The translations under genes and the position numbers were made by a program. 19,612 bases of DNA, taken from NCBI GenBank assembly GCA_040221415.1, contig JAVKEN010000023.1, forward strand, positions 1 through 19,612, given 5' to 3'. Positions 15,205 to 19,612 of the stretch are shown here, piece after piece. Within the stretch, counting starts at the first letter, position 1, and every line of letters starts with the position of its first letter. The notes beneath the pieces were generated by a model that saw only the letters and a list, made by a program, of their open reading frames with translations, was not told the DNA's origin and did not search any database. Source of the DNA: JAVKEN01 sp040221415. GTDB taxonomy: Bacteria; Pseudomonadota; Alphaproteobacteria; Rickettsiales; JABSSG01.

Positions 15205-16154
15205 GTAAGAAAAAGATTCTAATTTGTGGTGCTACAGGCTTTATAGGTCGAAATATGCTTGAATTCTTCGCTAATAAGCCTGATGAATATGAAGTGCATG
15301 CCACACATTTTAAAAGGCCTAGTTTTGATTGTGATAATGTTAAATGGCATAATATCGACCTTAGAGATCCAATTAAAGTTCATAGTCTGTTAGAAGGTGT
15401 AGATATAGTTGTGCAGGCTGCAGCAACAACTTCAGGATCCAAGGATATTGTGACTAAACCTTATATTCATGTCACAGATAATGCCGTGATGAATTCTTAT
15501 ATATTTAGATCTGCATTTGAGCACAAAGTTAAGCATGTAATATTTTTCAGCTGTACTGTCATGTATCAAAGCAGTAGTGATCCACTAAAAGAGTCTGACT
15601 TTGATGCAAATAATGCATTGCACCCAAGATATTTTGGAGTAGGAAATACAAAGTTATATATAGAAAAAATGTGTGAGTTTTATGCTGGTATTGGTGATAC
15701 TAAGTATACAGCTATTAGACACTCAAATATATACGGTCCGCATGATAAATATGATTTAGAAAAGAGTCATTTTTTTGGTGCTACTGTAACAAAAGTTATG
15801 ACTGCTCAAGATGAAATAGAAGTTTGGGGTACTGGCGAAGAAGAGAGAGATGTGCTTTATGTCGATGATCTACTGGACTTTGTAGAAAAGACAGTAAAGA
15901 ACCAAAAGCAGAATTATAGCTTGTTAAACTGTGGATATGGAGAGGCGAAGCCAGTCATAGAAATTATTAAAAAAATAATTGCAGCTTCGGGGAAACAACT
16001 AAAAATTAATCATGACTTATCTAAGCCTACTATAAAAACAAGTTTGTCTCTTAGTTGTGATTTAGCAAAGAAAGAGATAGGCTGGATCAGAAAAACTTCT
16101 TTGGAAGAAGGAATTAAAAAAACTATCTCTTGGTGGAAAGGTAATATAGGGTAA
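15201..16154 (+). CDS. Unusual SDR nucleotide-sugar epimerase/reductase lacking the YxxxK tyrosine
   Basis: This is an extended SDR of 317 residues with a GATGFIG nucleotide-binding loop (10-16) and a Fcl-like IFFSCTVMY strand (S117, C118). The expected catalytic YxxxK is not present. K151 in VGNTKLYIEKMCEF aligns with the SDR Lys, but the residue four before it is V147; the nearest Tyr is Y144, seven before. The substrate loop RHSNIYGPHDKYDLEKSH and the WGTGEEERDVLYVDD segment are otherwise typical of sugar-nucleotide epimerases. It overlaps the 3-dehydratase gene by 4 nt (ATGA), so it almost certainly acts on the same intermediate. It could epimerise C3 or C5, reduce C4, or act on a branched product. 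Exact chemistry is unknown. Confidence 0.72.
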   Translation: MSKKKILICGATGFIGRNMLEFFANKPDEYEVHATHFKRPSFDCDNVKWHNIDLRDPIKVHSLLEGVDIVVQAAATTSGSKDIVTKPYIHVTDNAVMNSYIFRSAFEHKVKHVIFFSCTVMYQSSSDPLKESDFDANNALHPRYFGVGNTKLYIEKMCEFYAGIGDTKYTAIRHSNIYGPHDKYDLEKSHFFGATVTKVMTAQDEIEVWGTGEEERDVLYVDDLLDFVEKTVKNQKQNYSLLNCGYGEAKPVIEIIKKIIAASGKQLKINHDLSKPTIKTSLSLSCDLAKKEIGWIRKTSLEEGIKKTISWWKGNIG

Positions 16155-16157
16155 AAA

Positions 16158-17150
16158 ATGACTAATTTTTATAAAAACAAAAATATTTTAGTAACTGGTG
16201 GCACCGGATTAATTGGCAGGCCTTTATGTGAAATGCTTGTGGAGGCTGGTGCAAATGTAAAAATTGTTTCTTTGGACGATCCGTCAAGAGCTCCTGAGGG
16301 GACAGCTTTTGTGAAAGCTGATCTTCGAGAGCTAAGTAATTGCCTCGAAGCAAGTAAGGATATGGATATTGTTTTTCATCTTGCTGGTGTAAAAGGCTCC
16401 CCAGCTATGTGTGCTAAGCAGCCTGCTAGTTTTTTTGTTCCTACTATTACATTTAGTTTTAATATGATGGAAGCAGCAAGAAGGAATAAAGTTAAAAATT
16501 ATTTGTTTACAAGTTCAGTAGGTGTGTATCAACCTGCTGAGGTTTTTCGCGAAGATGATGTATGGAAAACTTTTCCATCTCCAAATGACAGATTTGCTGG
16601 TTGGGCTAAGAGAATGTGTGAGCTGCAAGCTGAATCTTATAAGATCGAATATAGCTGGGAGAATATTTCAATTGTAAGGCCTGCAAATGTTTATGGGCCG
16701 TATGATAATTTTGATCCACAAAATGCTATGGTAATTCCCTCTTTAATTAACAAGGCATTAGAATGCGATGGTGAGTTGGAAGTCTGGGGTGACGGAAGTC
16801 CTGTAAGAGATTTTATTTACTCTACCGATGTAGCGCGTGGTATGATGATGATGGTAGAAAAAGGAATAAATGAACCAGTTAATCTAGGGTCTGGAACTGG
16901 AGTTACTATAAAAGAAGTAGCGGAAATAGTTACTAATAATATTCCGGGTAAGAACATTAAGATCAAATGGGATACTAGCAAACCAAGTGGAGATGCAAAA
17001 CGCTTGATGGATATGGATAGGGCATCAAAGAATGGATTTAAACCTAAAATCCATATAGAAGAGGGAATTAAAGAGACTATCAAGTGGTTCATTGAGAATA
17101 AAAACGAGGCTAATAAAAGATATAATTCTTTTAAAGAACATAACAAATAA
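16158..17150 (+). CDS. Second unusual SDR nucleotide-sugar epimerase/reductase lacking the YxxxK tyrosine
   Basis: This extended SDR of 330 residues has a GGTGLIG loop (14-20), FHLAGVKG after strand 4, and S119-S120 in FTSSVGVY. As in the preceding protein, the catalytic Tyr is missing: K151 in RFAGWAKRMCELQAE aligns with the SDR Lys, and the residue four before it is A147 (F146 is five before). RPANVYGPYDNFD and EVWGDGSPVRDFIYSTDVA are normal sugar-nucleotide SDR landmarks. It starts 3 nt after the previous stop, with AGGG 8 nt upstream. The two SDRs are distinct from each other, so they likely do different steps on the same sugar or form a heteromer. The C-terminal 20 residues are charged. 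Function beyond sugar-nucleotide modification cannot be named. Confidence 0.72.
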   Translation: MTNFYKNKNILVTGGTGLIGRPLCEMLVEAGANVKIVSLDDPSRAPEGTAFVKADLRELSNCLEASKDMDIVFHLAGVKGSPAMCAKQPASFFVPTITFSFNMMEAARRNKVKNYLFTSSVGVYQPAEVFREDDVWKTFPSPNDRFAGWAKRMCELQAESYKIEYSWENISIVRPANVYGPYDNFDPQNAMVIPSLINKALECDGELEVWGDGSPVRDFIYSTDVARGMMMMVEKGINEPVNLGSGTGVTIKEVAEIVTNNIPGKNIKIKWDTSKPSGDAKRLMDMDRASKNGFKPKIHIEEGIKETIKWFIENKNEANKRYNSFKEHNK

Positions 17151-17172
17151 TCATAGGTTCATTTAGATAGAG

Positions 17173-19158
17173 ATGAAATATATTATCACATGCTGGGGAG
17201 GAGTAGGTTACGAACCTTTAGCCAAAAAACTTGAACAGGACCTTAGAAGCAAAGTTAAGATAGGAAAAATTACATTCCCCGCCAGAAAGAAAAAATTGGA
17301 TACAAATTATAATATCTCGAAACTATTTGAAGAAAATTCAATTTCTTTTGGAGAGTTGTCTGCTAAAGATATGCACCATGCTCTTATAAAGAGCTCAACA
17401 TCTAATCGGCTAAAGATAGTCAATGTTGTATCACATCCTGTCGAAAGGGTTGATTGTTTAAACGATAACATCAAGACTTTATTACAGTCTGATGAATTTA
17501 GAGTCGTTGATTTGTTAGAAGAGCTAAGTGACAATGAGTATTGCGCCTTCTTATTCAAAAAACATAAGTCTAAATATAATGCTATAGAACAGAAAGATTT
17601 GGTTGCTTTTATTTCATCGCTAGATTTGTTAAGAAATGACCTAAATGACTTCAATTTATCTGTAAATAACTTTGATTGCACTTTGTTGTTAAAAAATAAA
17701 GAATACTACAAAAGATTTTTAGAATTTTTAAATGGAAAAAATACTAAAAAGACTGTTTTAAACGACAAACTTTTTAATAACTCTATTCAAAAGATATATT
17801 CCAGTTGGGAGCCCTGGCAACAAGAATCTTTTGATGATTTTGTTTTTAAAAACAACAGCTTGTCTTCAGCATATAAACTATTTGGCTACTATAGAGATTC
17901 TTTAATTGAGAAGTATAACAACAAAGAGAATGTTTTTATTTCTATACAACTAAATTCAAATAGGCCGGCTATATTCTCTCAGTTTATTGAAAATATTGAG
18001 CAAACAGCAGATTTTCCCGAGCAAATAGAAGTTTTGGTTAATATTGATACTGGTGACGCGTTGATGAAAGACTGTATCCAAGAGAAAATTAAAAACAGTA
18101 AGTTAAAAATTTCTTATATAACTACAAAGCTTGAGAATGGTTTTTTTGACCTGTGGAAACCTTTGAATAAACTTTATAAATTAACAGATAAAAATGCATA
18201 CTTTGTAACAAATCTTTTTGATGAGATGAGATTTGCTACAAATGGATGGGATAATATTCTTAGAGAATATATAAATTATTATCCCGATGGTTATTTCAGG
18301 CTTAGATGCTCTCAATTCAAGCACCGTAACTATTTTGACTTGTGGGAGTGTGGGTTTGCCCCAGATAGTATAGCTTTTTACACCAGAAATTGGCTTGATG
18401 TTGGAGGGGATTGGAATCCCTGCTTTGGTCCAGACTCTTTTCAACAATGCGTTGCTTACTACTTATGTAAAGATGATCATTTTAGCAGCGAATCTGTAAA
18501 TAGAGACATAGCTATACCAAATATTAGAATTTTGGGTGAGGGGGCTTCAATTGGATTGGACGAGGAAGATTCTAGAAAAAGAGGTGCTGGACATTTAAAA
18601 ACCTGGTTCAAGCTATTTGCAGCAAAGAACCAAACTGAGGCAAAAAAAAGGGCTATGCTTATAAAAGCTAATATTATTAACCAAACTAGATACAGTTTAT
18701 ACAAGGTTGAAGATGTATGTCTTCAAAAAGAAGTGTGTTTAATATTAGAGAAAAAAATATTAGAAAATTTATCTTATAAAATATCTCGACTAAACAATTT
18801 GAGATTAAATTTTACGAGAAGGCTAAACTTCCCTTATTTTTGTTCTGGTGGCAGAAAAGCTTCTGTTTCTTTTATAAGGTCAATAGCAGGCATTATATAT
18901 AACCAATTTAGAATTTATGTTATTACCTCAAAAGTAAAACAGTTGATATCTATACATAAAGACTTTCTTAATAGAGTTTTATATTTTTTACATGATAAAA
19001 AACCACTTGGATTATCAAAAGAGTTTAGAAGAATTAACAAAATATCTCGTAAAATAAAAAAATCGAAAGTTACCTCAGAGAAGGAGTTGTTATTGTTTCA
19101 GCTTGAAGAACAGTTAAAAATAGTAAGCGGAAAGATTACTGGTGAAAAAGAAAATTAA
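17173..19158 (+). CDS. Large protein with GT-A-like glycosyltransferase centre and possible degenerate sulfotransferase-like N-terminus
   Basis: This 661-residue protein appears to have three parts. Residues 1-245 recall a sulfotransferase: a first strand ITCWGGVG (5-12) in place of the phosphate loop, VSHPVER (86-92) like the RDPxER segment, LLLKNKEYYKRFLEFL like the YEDL segment, and SSWEPWQQESF (210-220) like the closing helix. Key Lys and Ser residues are not evident, so activity is doubtful. Residues 253-480 form a GT-A-like domain with ISIQLNSNRP, VNIDTGD, GFFDLWKPLN, DEMRF (350-354) and WECGFAPD (391-398). The same segments recur in the next gene and, more weakly, in the protein at 6292-7341. 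Residues 520-661 are basic, helical and poorly classified. It is the fifth gene of the operon, with a GATAGAG Shine-Dalgarno-like stretch upstream. A sugar transferase for this glycan is the likely role. Confidence 0.6.
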   Translation: MKYIITCWGGVGYEPLAKKLEQDLRSKVKIGKITFPARKKKLDTNYNISKLFEENSISFGELSAKDMHHALIKSSTSNRLKIVNVVSHPVERVDCLNDNIKTLLQSDEFRVVDLLEELSDNEYCAFLFKKHKSKYNAIEQKDLVAFISSLDLLRNDLNDFNLSVNNFDCTLLLKNKEYYKRFLEFLNGKNTKKTVLNDKLFNNSIQKIYSSWEPWQQESFDDFVFKNNSLSSAYKLFGYYRDSLIEKYNNKENVFISIQLNSNRPAIFSQFIENIEQTADFPEQIEVLVNIDTGDALMKDCIQEKIKNSKLKISYITTKLENGFFDLWKPLNKLYKLTDKNAYFVTNLFDEMRFATNGWDNILREYINYYPDGYFRLRCSQFKHRNYFDLWECGFAPDSIAFYTRNWLDVGGDWNPCFGPDSFQQCVAYYLCKDDHFSSESVNRDIAIPNIRILGEGASIGLDEEDSRKRGAGHLKTWFKLFAAKNQTEAKKRAMLIKANIINQTRYSLYKVEDVCLQKEVCLILEKKILENLSYKISRLNNLRLNFTRRLNFPYFCSGGRKASVSFIRSIAGIIYNQFRIYVITSKVKQLISIHKDFLNRVLYFLHDKKPLGLSKEFRRINKISRKIKKSKVTSEKELLLFQLEEQLKIVSGKITGEKEN

Positions 19159-19612
19159 CTCAGAAGCAGAAATTTTATTATCAATTCATGTTTGTTCTAA
19201 TAGGCCAAAACAGATTTTAAAATTTCTAGACGCTCTTGAAAGTACATCAAAGGATAAAACTTGTTTTGAAGTGTTAATCAACATTGATGTTGATGACTTC
19301 AAAATGACTAAGCTATTAACTTCTGAACAGAAAAGAAGGCCTTTTGCTTTGAGGTTTGTAAATAAATTCAAAGGTGGTTTTTATAATTCTCACGAAGGAT
19401 ATAACGAGCTTTTAAATATTATGAATAAAAATGCTTATTTCTCTGTCTTGCTTTCAGACGAGATGATTTTTCAAACACAAGATTGGGATTCGGCTCTTCA
19501 AAAATATAAGAATTATTATGACGATAATATTTTTAGAATAAAATGTTCTCGCTTTAAATATAGGAACTATATCGACCCTTGGGAGTGCGGTTTTGCGCCT
19601 GATAATATTACT
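19142..19612 (+). CDS. GT-A-like glycosyltransferase, 3' truncated by the window edge, tandem paralogue of the preceding gene
   Basis: The frame is open from a GTG at 19142 to the right edge (157 codons shown). Its start lies inside the last 17 nt of the previous gene, with GCGGAAAG about 7 nt upstream as a ribosome-binding site. The protein begins almost at once with the transferase domain: LLSIHVCSNRP, LINIDVDD, KGGFYNSHEGYNEL, SDEMIF and CSRFKYRNYIDPWECGFAPD. All of these align in order with the central domain of the previous protein, whose corresponding last stretch begins CSQFKHRNYFD. It has no counterpart of that protein's roughly 250-residue N-terminal part. DEM and the two IDxDD acids are candidate metal and nucleotide ligands. 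The overlap points to coupled translation. Sugar donor and acceptor are unknown. Confidence 0.7.
   Translation, partial: MKKKINSEAEILLSIHVCSNRPKQILKFLDALESTSKDKTCFEVLINIDVDDFKMTKLLTSEQKRRPFALRFVNKFKGGFYNSHEGYNELLNIMNKNAYFSVLLSDEMIFQTQDWDSALQKYKNYYDDNIFRIKCSRFKYRNYIDPWECGFAPDNIT

Noticed and set aside
15627..15656. Y144 as the catalytic tyrosine of the first unusual SDR
   Set aside because: It lies seven residues before the conserved Lys instead of four, so it does not fit YxxxK. I keep it as a possible substitute but do not call the motif intact.
1..19612. CRISPR array, insertion sequence ends, tRNA or attachment-site repeats
   Set aside because: No regularly spaced repeats, transposase or integrase reading frames, or tRNA-like cloverleaf sequences were seen on reading through both strands.

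Overview
This window comes from an AT-rich (roughly one third G+C by eye) Gram-negative bacterium. Evidence for Gram-negative: an LPS/capsule-type ABC exporter, heptose-nucleotide genes and an AmpG-like permease. The short (about 250-residue) TrhO and the AmpG-like carrier suggest a proteobacterium, perhaps an alphaproteobacterium of the Rickettsiales/Holosporales type or an AT-rich aquatic lineage. The sequence alone does not settle this. All coding regions are intact and tightly packed. No tRNA, rRNA, insertion sequence, phage gene or CRISPR array is visible, and no non-coding gap exceeds about 145 bp.

Region 1 (1-2348, + strand) is a sensory cassette. It holds a stand-alone three-helix membrane protein matching the ethylene-binding domain of plant ETR1 (start probably off the left edge), a membrane histidine kinase whose ATG lies 2 nt after the first gene's stop, and a single-domain Rcp1-like response regulator. 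Region 2 (2409-3686, +) is an AmpG-like major facilitator permease. Region 3 (3694-5292, - strand) is a polysaccharide ABC exporter (Wzm/KpsM permease, then Wzt/KpsT ATPase), with a strong promoter facing trhO, the tRNA U34 hydroxylase gene (5436-6194, +).

Region 4 (6292-19612) is a surface-glycan island made of blocks on alternating strands. The blocks are: a minus-strand group encoding E1alpha and E1beta of a thiamine-diphosphate (ThDP) enzyme followed by a GT-A-like glycosyltransferase; a plus-strand GDP-fucose-synthase-type epimerase/reductase; a minus-strand hddA-gmhA-hddC operon for GDP-D-glycero-alpha-D-manno-heptose; and a long plus-strand operon. That operon runs GDP-sugar 4,6-dehydratase, PLP 3-dehydratase of the ColD/RfbH type (His in place of the Schiff-base Lys), two unusual SDR proteins, and two large related glycosyltransferase-like proteins, the last cut by the right edge.

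Together the sugar genes outline a pathway to a GDP-linked 3,6-dideoxy sugar, plausibly a 3,6-dideoxyheptose because the GDP-heptose genes are interleaved. The product would be transferred by the local glycosyltransferases and exported by an ABC transporter. The orphan E1alpha/E1beta pair raises the possibility of a ThDP-dependent carbon-branching or acyl-transfer step. The specific sugar, the E1 role and any ethylene response are inferences.
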